From contig CAMNLO010000056.1 of assembly GCA_946543095.1 (NCBI GenBank), positions 1 to 8,578 of the forward strand: a stretch of DNA of 8,578 nt. Reading direction: 5' to 3'. Position numbers and translations under genes: made by a program. Source of the stretch: an uncultured bacterium (lineage in GTDB: Bacteria; Bacillota; Clostridia; Lachnospirales; Lachnospiraceae). The number at the start of each line of letters is the position of its first letter. The stretch's first letter is position 1. The notes under the pieces are model-generated. The model was not told the DNA's origin and ran no database searches. It was given only the letters and a program-made list of their open reading frames with translations. This document shows positions 1-6,713 of the stretch, one piece after another.

Positions 1-23
1 CTTCGCGACCCGAATCCGGCGGG

Positions 24-47
24 GGAAACGCTTTAATCAGCGTTTCC
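24..47. repeat. Perfect 9-bp inverted repeat (hairpin)
   Basis: The arms ggaaacgct (24-32) and agcgtttcc (39-47) are perfect reverse complements around a 6-base loop. The bases that follow (ttaactac) are not a T tract, so this is not a standard intrinsic terminator, although it could stabilise the 3' end of an upstream transcript. The same arm sequences recur in the hairpin at 147-181. Confidence 0.7.
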
Positions 48-55
48 TTAACTAC

Positions 56-192
56 TCAGAACCCGGCAGATTTTTGAAATGAGCCGGGCTGAATGCATGC
101 ATTCGAAACCGGCTTGTTTCGAAAATCTATTGGGCGAAGCCCTGCAGTCCGGGAAACGTTTCTTTTGAGCGTTTCCCGGACCGGGGTTCTGA
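56..192 (+). promoter_or_regulatory. Candidate structured RNA leader (four-way junction fold)
   Basis: Four nested or adjacent stems can be read directly. P1 pairs 56-64 (tcagaaccc) with 184-192 (gggttctga), 9 bp. P2 pairs 68-87 with 109-128 over 20 positions: 17 Watson-Crick pairs and three G-U wobbles, with no true mismatch. P2 is capped by the 14-base palindrome at 91-104. P3 pairs gggc (132-135) with gccc (139-142) around a GAA loop. P4 pairs 147-158 with 170-181, 12 bp around an 11-base loop. The element ends 42 bases before the ATG of the HD-GYP gene, so a 5' leader role is plausible. It matches no riboswitch class I recognise; I looked for cyclic-di-GMP aptamer and T-box signatures and saw none. 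G-U pairs favour an RNA role over a DNA palindrome, but a REP-like DNA element or an independent small RNA remain possible. Strand is inferred from the downstream gene. Confidence 0.5.
147..181. repeat. 12-bp inverted repeat related to the 24-47 hairpin
   Basis: The arms 147-158 (gtccgggaaacg) and 170-181 (cgtttcccggac) are perfectly complementary with an 11-base loop. The motif gggaaacg (23-30 and 151-158) and the motif agcgtttcc (39-47 and 168-176) are both shared with the upstream hairpin. No T tract follows, so this is not a conventional terminator. Confidence 0.7.
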
Positions 193-207
193 TCAGCTGC
201 AGTATTT

Positions 208-229
208 TTCCTTACCGATCACCAAGGAG
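208..229 (+). promoter_or_regulatory. Ribosome binding site, possibly in a hairpin
   Basis: AAGGAG at 224-229 lies 5 bases before the ATG at 235, a strong site that fixes the start of the HD-GYP gene. The sequence ttcctt at 208-213 can pair with all six of its bases (one G-U pair) around a 10-base loop. The site could therefore be hidden in the folded mRNA. The stem is short, so its regulatory effect is uncertain. Confidence 0.6.
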
Positions 230-234
230 TATTT

Positions 235-1260
235 ATGGCTGACTGGATCACTGTAGTGGACGACGACACGGCAAATCTCAAGATCGCGGGGCATATCCTG
301 TCGGAGCTGGGAATGCGCATATCCGCGCTGAAATCAGGGGAAATGCTTCTGGAATTCTTAAAAAACAATGCTCCCGATCTGATCCTTCTGGATATCCATA
401 TGCCGGGAATGGACGGCTTTGAGACCATTCGAAAGCTGCGGGCTCTGGACGCGGGGGCGCATGTTCCCGTGATCTTTCTGACCGCGGATGAGGACACGGA
501 CACAGAGGCCAGGGGGCTTCTGGCAGGGGCAATGGATTTCGTGAAAAAGCCCTTTGTGCCGGAGGTGCTGCAGCTGAGGGTCCGGAATACCATCGATCTG
601 ATCCGCCTGCAGCGGAACCTTTCCGAGGAGGTGGATAAAAAGACCAGAGAGGTGGTGCAGGAGCAGTTAAAGAACCAGCGCCTCTCCATGCAGGTGGTCA
701 GGACCCTGGCGGGCGCCATTGACGCCAAGGACACCTACACCAACGGCCATTCCACGAGAGTGGCCGAATATTCCAAAGAGATCGCAAGACGCTTCGGCTA
801 CAGCGAGAAAGCCCTGGAGGATATCTATATGATGGGGCTTCTCCACGATGTGGGCAAGATCGGGGTTCCGGACGCGGTGATCAATAAGCCCGCAAGACTC
901 TCCGAGGATGAGTTCGACGTGATCAAAAACCACCCCGTCATGGGGGCCAGGATCCTAAAGACCATCACGGAGATGCCCAAGCTTGCCACGGGAGCCCGCT
1001 GGCATCATGAGCGCTATGACGGAGTCGGCTATCCCGACGGCTTATCCGGGACGGACATCCCGGAGGAAGCGCGGATCATCGCCGTGGCAGATGCCTATGA
1101 CGCCATGACCAGCCGCAGGAGCTACCGGGATATCCTGAGCCAGGATAAGGTGCGGCAGGAGATCGAGACCGGGAAGGGCACGCAGTTTGACCCTGTATTT
1201 GCGGATATCATGCTTTCCATGATGGATGAGGATCCGGAATACAGGATGCGGGAGGAGTGA
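235..1260 (+). CDS. Response regulator with HD-GYP domain (c-di-GMP phosphodiesterase)
   Basis: A 341-residue cytoplasmic response regulator predicted to hydrolyse cyclic-di-GMP when phosphorylated. The receiver domain (about 5-120) keeps the acidic cluster D9-D11, the phosphoacceptor D53 in LLDIHMPGMDG, T83 and K105. A charged helix (about 121-150) links it to an HD-GYP domain (about 150-335). That domain shows H172, the HD pair H204-D205 with K208 in LLHDVGKIG, H233, H257-H258, the GYP signature at 265-267 and D286 in AVADAYDAMT. The metal-site and GYP residues I can identify are present, so activity is likely. The architecture and length match the RpfG-like class. The start is set by AAGGAG five bases upstream. 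The gene heads the operon and is coupled to the downstream hybrid kinase, which is its probable phosphate source (inferred from position). It could act mainly as a c-di-GMP sensor or protein-interaction module, but the intact motifs argue for an enzyme. Confidence 0.93.
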   Translation: MADWITVVDDDTANLKIAGHILSELGMRISALKSGEMLLEFLKNNAPDLILLDIHMPGMDGFETIRKLRALDAGAHVPVIFLTADEDTDTEARGLLAGAMDFVKKPFVPEVLQLRVRNTIDLIRLQRNLSEEVDKKTREVVQEQLKNQRLSMQVVRTLAGAIDAKDTYTNGHSTRVAEYSKEIARRFGYSEKALEDIYMMGLLHDVGKIGVPDAVINKPARLSEDEFDVIKNHPVMGARILKTITEMPKLATGARWHHERYDGVGYPDGLSGTDIPEEARIIAVADAYDAMTSRRSYRDILSQDKVRQEIETGKGTQFDPVFADIMLSMMDEDPEYRMREE

Positions 1261-1262
1261 GT

Positions 1263-4010
1263 GTGAAGGACAGGGAAACCAGTTCGGTGAGAGTCAGGAT
1301 CCTGGAGGGCACACACCTGGTGCTGCTCATCACTTATACGATGTTCGCCGTCATCCTCATGGGGGAGGTGCTCTTAATGGGCTGGGAGACCTGGTCTGTC
1401 CTGCTGGTCCTTGCCAGCATCGCGGCGGTCTGGTCTCTCCATATCACCGGCAGGTTCAGCCCGGATTTAAGGCTCTGGATCTATGCCGTGCTGATGATGT
1501 CCATATTCTTCTTCTACGGCGTCCATGAGACCAGCACCTATGATCTGGTGGGGGTTGCGCTGCTTTTGATCCTGATCTTTTCCATGACCATGACCCCCGG
1601 ACTCATACATCTGGTCATGTTTACCTATTACGTCACCATGATCTACGACCTGATCCGGCTTGGCATGCAGGGCGCGGTGTGGGATGCGCTGACCGTCTCC
1701 CGTACCTTCCTGCATTTTTTTGTGGTCCTGGCGGCGGGAGGTGTGGCGAAATTCATCATTGAAAGGTGGCTGGAGGTCTATCGCGATAATGACGCCCGCA
1801 TTCTGGAGCTGACAGAGGTAAACCACCGGACCGAAAACTTCCTGACCAATGTCTCCCACGAGATCCGCACACCCATCAACGCGGTGCTGGGCTTAAGCGG
1901 CATTCTTTTGAAAAGGGAGCATAATGAGGCCCTGCAGAAGGATCTGCAGGCCGTACAGGAGGCCGGCCACAGGGTTTCGGAGCAGATAAACGACATTCTG
2001 GATTTCACGGAGATCGATATGGGCTCCCTTGTGGTGAACCGTGAGAATTACATGATCACCTCTCTGGTCAATGATTTTCTCACGGACTGGGGGACAAGGC
2101 ACCGGGGGCTGGAACTCATTGTGGATCTGGACGCCTCTGTTCCCTCCGTGCTGGTGGGAGACAGCTCCAAGATCAAAAAGATCCTGTTCCACCTTGTTTC
2201 CAATGCCGTAAAATTTACCCGGAACGGCTGCGTTTATATCAGCATCGGCGTCTTCCGGAAAAGCTACGGCGCAAACCTGTTCCTGGAAGTCCGGGACACC
2301 GGGCGGGGCATGGAACAGGAGGAGATTGAAAAGATCTATCAGCAGTTCTACCAGTCAAACTCCGGCAGAAACAGGCAGGCCGGCGGGCTTGGCCTGGGGC
2401 TTTCCATTGTCTACGGCTTCGTCAGAGCCATGGGAGGCTTTTTGTCCATTGAAAGCGCACCGGGAAGCGGCACCCGGATCCGGGTCAGCATCCCCCAGGA
2501 GATCTCCAACAGCGAGCCTTGTATGTCCATTGAAAACAAGGAGCGGCTGTGTCTGGCCATATACGCCAGGCTGGACCGGTTCGAGGTGTCCCGGGTCCGG
2601 GAGTATTATAACGAGATGCTGACCCATATCGTAAACAGCCTGGAGACCCCGATCCATCTGGTCAGCAGCAAAAAGGAGCTTTTGAACCTGCAAAAGACCT
2701 ATTCCCTGACCCATCTCTTCGTCGGCAGGTCGGAATATGAGGAGGACAGGGAATACCTGGAGGCCCTGACGGACCAGCTTGCGCTCATCATCCTGACGGA
2801 TGAAGTCTTTGAGCTTCGTCCCGGAAGCCGGGCCAGGCTTTTGCTGAAGCCCTTCTACGGACTGCCTCTGACCGGCCTCCTGAATTCCGGTACCGGAAAG
2901 GGCTTTTTCCTGCAGGAAAAGGCTCAGCTCCACTGCCCCGGGGTAAGGGCCCTGGTGGTGGACGACGAGCCCATGAACCTGATGGTGGCGGAGGGGATCT
3001 TCAGGGACTACGGCATGGAGGTCACCACCGCGGAAAGCGGAGGAAGGGCTCTGGAGCTGTGTAAGCAGGAGACCTTCGACCTGGTGTTCATGGATCATAT
3101 GATGCCGGAGATGGACGGTGTGGAATGCATGCACCATCTCAGGGCCATGAAGGGCGACAAGGGAAAGGACATGATCATCATTGCCCTGACGGCCAATGCT
3201 GTCAGTTCCGCCAGGGATATGTTCCTCTCAGAGGGCTTTGACGGCTTTGTCTCCAAGCCCATCGAGCTGGCGGAGCTGGAGCGCACCTTAAAGCATCTGC
3301 TGCCGGAATCCGCCATCACCTACGAATATGACGCCGGGGTGGATATCTCCTTATCGAACCAGGAGAGCGCCCAGGCCGATCCCCTGGATCTGCTCTTCCG
3401 GTGCGGCATCGACATCCATACGGGACTCACCTACTGCCGGAACGACCGTCAGTTCTACCGCACCCTGGTGTCCAAATATGCTTCCGACGGCGAGGGAAAG
3501 GCAAAGGCCCTTTCCTCCTGCTATGCGAAGGAGGACTGGAAGGGCTATCAGATCCTGATCCATGCCCTGAAGAGCAATTCCAGGATGATCGGCGCCCTGG
3601 AGCTTTCCGATAAGGCACGCCTTTTGGAGGAAGCCGCAAAGGAGGGCAGGACCGGATTTATCCGGACGGAGCATGAGCCCTTCCTGGAAGCCTTCCGAAG
3701 CCTGACAGACAGCGCCTCCGCGCTCCTTTCGCCCTCCCGGAACGGAGGTGAGGGCAGCGCGGAGGTCTGTGAGATCTCCCGGGAGGAGCTGCTGGAAGCC
3801 CTGAGGGAAGTGGCAGCCTGTCTTCAGACCTTTGAGGAGGGCCGTGCGGAGGAGCTTCTGAACAGCCTTTCCCAAAAAACCTTCCGGGGGAAGGCATTGT
3901 CCGGAGCGCTTTCCGAGATCCTCTCCATGGCTTCCGATTTCGAGCTGGAGGGCGCGTTGGAAAAAACCGGCTCTTTGATCGAAACGCTGGAAAAGGAGAA
4001 GGATTCATGA
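1263..4010 (+). CDS. Membrane hybrid histidine kinase with pseudo-receiver, receiver and Hpt
   Basis: A 915-residue sensor kinase. The N-terminus has about six hydrophobic segments (roughly 18-40, 44-62, 70-86, 94-111, 113-133, 149-167), with no large extracellular sensor. Next come a dimerisation domain with H199 in SHEIRTP and an ATPase domain with N314, the G1 box DTGRG (345-349) and the G2 box GLGLGL (375-380). A degenerate receiver (about 425-545) keeps a KPF motif (K529) but lacks the phosphoacceptor aspartate. A true receiver (about 562-680) has D567-D568, D611 in FMDHMMPEMDG, T643 and K665. An Hpt domain has H767 in IHALKS. A helical tail (about 836-913) ends the protein. The chosen GTG at 1263 has GGAGG seven bases upstream. 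An in-frame GTG at 1257 would add two residues but sits directly on that site. The gene is coupled to the HD-GYP gene (2-base gap, or 4-base overlap from 1257) and overlaps the next kinase by 4 bases. Its ligand is unknown; all steps of a His-Asp-His-Asp relay are present up to Hpt. Confidence 0.93.
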   Translation: MKDRETSSVRVRILEGTHLVLLITYTMFAVILMGEVLLMGWETWSVLLVLASIAAVWSLHITGRFSPDLRLWIYAVLMMSIFFFYGVHETSTYDLVGVALLLILIFSMTMTPGLIHLVMFTYYVTMIYDLIRLGMQGAVWDALTVSRTFLHFFVVLAAGGVAKFIIERWLEVYRDNDARILELTEVNHRTENFLTNVSHEIRTPINAVLGLSGILLKREHNEALQKDLQAVQEAGHRVSEQINDILDFTEIDMGSLVVNRENYMITSLVNDFLTDWGTRHRGLELIVDLDASVPSVLVGDSSKIKKILFHLVSNAVKFTRNGCVYISIGVFRKSYGANLFLEVRDTGRGMEQEEIEKIYQQFYQSNSGRNRQAGGLGLGLSIVYGFVRAMGGFLSIESAPGSGTRIRVSIPQEISNSEPCMSIENKERLCLAIYARLDRFEVSRVREYYNEMLTHIVNSLETPIHLVSSKKELLNLQKTYSLTHLFVGRSEYEEDREYLEALTDQLALIILTDEVFELRPGSRARLLLKPFYGLPLTGLLNSGTGKGFFLQEKAQLHCPGVRALVVDDEPMNLMVAEGIFRDYGMEVTTAESGGRALELCKQETFDLVFMDHMMPEMDGVECMHHLRAMKGDKGKDMIIIALTANAVSSARDMFLSEGFDGFVSKPIELAELERTLKHLLPESAITYEYDAGVDISLSNQESAQADPLDLLFRCGIDIHTGLTYCRNDRQFYRTLVSKYASDGEGKAKALSSCYAKEDWKGYQILIHALKSNSRMIGALELSDKARLLEEAAKEGRTGFIRTEHEPFLEAFRSLTDSASALLSPSRNGGEGSAEVCEISREELLEALREVAACLQTFEEGRAEELLNSLSQKTFRGKALSGALSEILSMASDFELEGALEKTGSLIETLEKEKDS

Positions 4011-6673
4011 TCAGAAAAGCCATGAGATATATCACAGATCCGGAAAGGGACATCAGAGAGCGCCTGTTTTTACTCGTGACCTCCCTTGCGCTTTTCGGAG
4101 TGCTGCTGACGATCCTTACGGGCATCCTGGAGGGGGAGGACTACAGGGAGATCATCATCCTGTCTCTGGCGTTATTCATCGGAACGGGCTGCATGATCAT
4201 TGCCATCAGACACCATGCGGTGAAAATCTGCGCGCTGATCCAGTCTGTGGCCCTTGTTTTCCTGATCCTGCCCGGCTGCTTTTTCTTCGGGGGCGGCACC
4301 TATGGCGGCGTAGTGGTATGGTTTGCCTTCGGCTTCCTTTACATCGGCATGATCCTGGACGGGGCAGCGCGGATCATCATGATCTCACTGCTGACCCTGA
4401 CCATTATCCTGGAATATCTGGCCGAATATTACCGGCTGATCACAGTCATCCCCCACTCCTTCCGGCTGTTCTTTTCGGATTCCCTGGTGGCCGTGGTCCT
4501 TGTGGGAATGGTCATCTATATCATGATGCTGTTCCAGCAGAAGATCTTCATGCTGGAAAACGAGATCTCCAGACTGCAGAAAAAGGAGATCGAGGAATTG
4601 AACAGAGCCCAGAGCCGCTTCTTCTCCAGCATGAGCCATGAGATCCGCACCCCCATCAACACCATCATCGGCTTAAACGAAATGATCCTGAGGGAGGCTG
4701 TTTCCGAGGAGGTAAAGGAGGACGCGAAAAACATCCAGGCCTCCAGCAAAATGCTGCTGCAGATCATCAACGATATCCTGGATATGTCCAAGATCGAATC
4801 CGGCCAGATGGAGATCGTCAGGGCCGCCTATGATCCGGGGGAAATGCTGTCGGAGATCGTGGGAATGCTCTGGATCAGGGCAAAGGACAAGGGCCTTGGC
4901 TTCCATATCGAGGTGGATCCCGCCCTGCCTGTCAGCCTCTACGGGGACGAGGTCCGGATCAAGCAGATCCTGATCAATCTCATCACCAATGCCATCAAAT
5001 ACACAAAGGAGGGGTCTGTGACCCTCTCCATCAGCTGCAAGAAGGAGGGGCCCGGGAAGGTCCTGGTAACCTACACTGTTTCGGACACGGGAATGGGCAT
5101 CCGGAAGGAAAGCATCCCCTATCTCTTCTCCGCCTTCAAGCGGGTGGATACGGAACAGAACCGTTTCATCGAGGGAACAGGCCTGGGGCTCTCCATCGTG
5201 AAGCAGTTCGTGGACCTCATGGGAGGCGTCATTACAGTAAACAGCGTGTACACCAAGGGGAGCACCTTCGTGGTGGAGCTGCCCCAGGAGGTGGCGGATG
5301 AAAACGCCATCGGGGAGCTGAATCTGGAGACCAGGCACTCCATGAACCTGCAGGAGCATTATCTCCAGAGCTTTGAGGCTCCGGACGCAAGGATCCTTGT
5401 GGTGGACGACAATGACGCGAACCTGATGGTGGCCGGGAAGCTGCTGCGGGAAACAAAGGTCCAGGTGGACACCGCATTAAGCGGCGCCGAAGCCCTGACC
5501 AAAGCCCTCACCAACCGCTACGACCTGATCCTGATGGATCACCTGATGCCGGAAATGGACGGGGTGGAGTGCTTCCATGCCATCAGAAACCAGACCGGCG
5601 GCCGGAATAACGACACTCCCGTAACAGTCCTCACCGCCAACGCCGGGTCGGAAAACCAGAGCTTCTACGCCAATCAGGGCTTTTCCGGCTATCTGTTAAA
5701 GCCCGTCACCGGGGAGACCCTGGAGCGGGAGCTTTTGAGGCTCCTCCCCAGGGAGCTGATCCATGTCACAAAACGGGGGGCGGAGATGATGGGAGAAAGC
5801 CTGACCCCTGTTTCCTCCGATCGGAAAAGGATCCCCGTGATCATTACCACCGACTCCGTCTGCGATCTGCCGGAGGCACTCACCAGGCGCAGGGGCATTC
5901 CCGTTCTGCCCTATCAGGTCTGCACAGACGAGGGCATCTTCCTGGACACTGTGGAAACCGAGTCCAGAGTGCTGCTCTCCTATATGGAGGATCCGTCGAA
6001 GAAGGTCCGCTCCGAGTCTCCCGACAGGAATGCCTACGAACGGTTCTTCGCGGAGCAGCTCTTAAAGGCCCATCATGTCATCCATCTTACCATGGCCAGC
6101 AGGGTCAGCCGGGGGTATGCCACTGCCTCCGAGGCGGCCCAGACCTTTGACAATGTCAGCGTCATCGACAGCGGACATCTCTCCAGCGGCCTGGGGCTGA
6201 TGGTGCTTTACGCGAACCGCCTCGCCGCCGACGGAAAAAGCGCCGGGGATATCATCTCAGAGCTGGAGCGGATCAGGCCCTCCATCCACACCAGCTTCGT
6301 GGTGGATAATACGGATTATCTTGCCCGCTCCGGCAGGCTTTCGGGCAGCATAAACCGCATCTGCAGCTCCCTGATGATCCATCCGCTGCTGGTGCTGAAA
6401 AAAAGCCGTCTGAAAGTGGGAGGGCTGTATATAGGGTCCAGAAAAAACGTCTGGAAGCAATATGTACGCTCCGTCCTGAATGGTGCAGGGGAGATGGACG
6501 ATATGCTCTTTATCACCTATGCCGGTCTGAATGCCCGGGAGCTTGAAGAGATCCGGGAGCTGGTGGAGGAGCATGTGCATGGCAGGGAGATCATCTTCCA
6601 GCAGGCCTCCCCCGCCATCTCCACCAACTGCGGACCCGGGACCTTCGGCCTGCTGTTCCGGGTCAGGGGATAA
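4007..6673 (+). CDS. Membrane hybrid histidine kinase fused to a DegV domain
   Basis: An 888-residue protein with an unusual fusion. About six hydrophobic segments (roughly 20-42, 48-67, 72-92, 98-117, 121-137, 158-177) lead into a short coiled coil (about 178-205). The kinase core has H211 in SHEIRTP, N328 in LITNAIKY, the G1 box DTGMG (360-364) and the G2 box GTGLGL (390-395). A receiver (about 462-580) has D467-D468, D511 in LMDHLMPEMDG, T543 and K565. After a linker, residues 608-886 form a full-length DegV domain: TDSVCDLP (615-622), VIDSGHLSSGLG (719-730), the DYLARSGRLSG stretch (770-780), a HPLLVLK region and the C-terminal CGPGTFGLLF. DegV proteins (FakB) bind a fatty acid and present it to the kinase FakA. 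Here the domain may sense fatty acids or acyl lipids, or be an output controlled by phosphorylation; both are inferences. There is no Hpt. AAGGAG at 3993-3998 lies 8 bases before the ATG, which overlaps the previous stop as ATGA. The DegV part is in frame, with no sign of frameshift or assembly junction. Confidence 0.93.
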   Translation: MIRKAMRYITDPERDIRERLFLLVTSLALFGVLLTILTGILEGEDYREIIILSLALFIGTGCMIIAIRHHAVKICALIQSVALVFLILPGCFFFGGGTYGGVVVWFAFGFLYIGMILDGAARIIMISLLTLTIILEYLAEYYRLITVIPHSFRLFFSDSLVAVVLVGMVIYIMMLFQQKIFMLENEISRLQKKEIEELNRAQSRFFSSMSHEIRTPINTIIGLNEMILREAVSEEVKEDAKNIQASSKMLLQIINDILDMSKIESGQMEIVRAAYDPGEMLSEIVGMLWIRAKDKGLGFHIEVDPALPVSLYGDEVRIKQILINLITNAIKYTKEGSVTLSISCKKEGPGKVLVTYTVSDTGMGIRKESIPYLFSAFKRVDTEQNRFIEGTGLGLSIVKQFVDLMGGVITVNSVYTKGSTFVVELPQEVADENAIGELNLETRHSMNLQEHYLQSFEAPDARILVVDDNDANLMVAGKLLRETKVQVDTALSGAEALTKALTNRYDLILMDHLMPEMDGVECFHAIRNQTGGRNNDTPVTVLTANAGSENQSFYANQGFSGYLLKPVTGETLERELLRLLPRELIHVTKRGAEMMGESLTPVSSDRKRIPVIITTDSVCDLPEALTRRRGIPVLPYQVCTDEGIFLDTVETESRVLLSYMEDPSKKVRSESPDRNAYERFFAEQLLKAHHVIHLTMASRVSRGYATASEAAQTFDNVSVIDSGHLSSGLGLMVLYANRLAADGKSAGDIISELERIRPSIHTSFVVDNTDYLARSGRLSGSINRICSSLMIHPLLVLKKSRLKVGGLYIGSRKNVWKQYVRSVLNGAGEMDDMLFITYAGLNARELEEIRELVEEHVHGREIIFQQASPAISTNCGPGTFGLLFRVRG

Positions 6674-6713
6674 GGTGGGGATCTGAGCCGGGCACCCCGC
6701 ATGGTAGTTTGAC
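6674..6713 (+). other. Intergenic gap between signalling and glycosyltransferase genes
   Basis: These 40 bases contain a weak possible stem, gtgggg (6675-6680) with ccccgc (6695-6700), which is 6 bp including one G-T pair, and no T tract after it. I see no clear promoter and no convincing Shine-Dalgarno for the gene at 6714; the nearest purine-rich bases are ggtag at 6703-6707. Read-through from the kinase genes is likely, but an internal promoter cannot be excluded. Confidence 0.4.

Noticed and set aside
24..47. Intrinsic terminator of an upstream gene
   Set aside because: The stem is good, but the following bases (ttaactac) are not a T tract; only a weak role is possible.
46..190. Integron attC-like site, because of the imperfect long hairpin
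   Set aside because: The required RYYYAAC and GTTRRRY boxes are not present at the ends, and no integrase or cassette array is visible.
56..192. Cyclic-di-GMP riboswitch upstream of a c-di-GMP enzyme
   Set aside because: Attractive by context, but I could not find the conserved aptamer core sequences, so it is left as an unassigned structured element.
195..221. Possible flagellar sigma-28 promoter (accgatca resembling GCCGATAA)
   Set aside because: There is no TAAA-like element at the required distance, and the site would almost overlap the ribosome binding site.
219..734. A 171-codon minus-strand frame over the HD-GYP gene
   Set aside because: Its product is Ser/Arg-rich with no recognisable motif, and it lies opposite an intact receiver domain.
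1257..1262. GTG at 1257 as the start of the first hybrid kinase
   Set aside because: It overlaps the GGAGGAG ribosome binding site itself; the in-frame GTG at 1263 has proper 7-base spacing. The difference is only two residues.
2355..3137. A 260-codon open frame on the minus strand, and many other long antisense frames
   Set aside because: They lie opposite genes with clear domain motifs, have low-complexity His/Gln/Pro-rich or Arg/Ser-rich products, and follow from GC-biased codon use on the + strand.
6675..6700. Terminator between the kinase and glycosyltransferase genes
   Set aside because: The stem is only 6 bp with a G-T pair and a 14-base loop, and no T tract follows.
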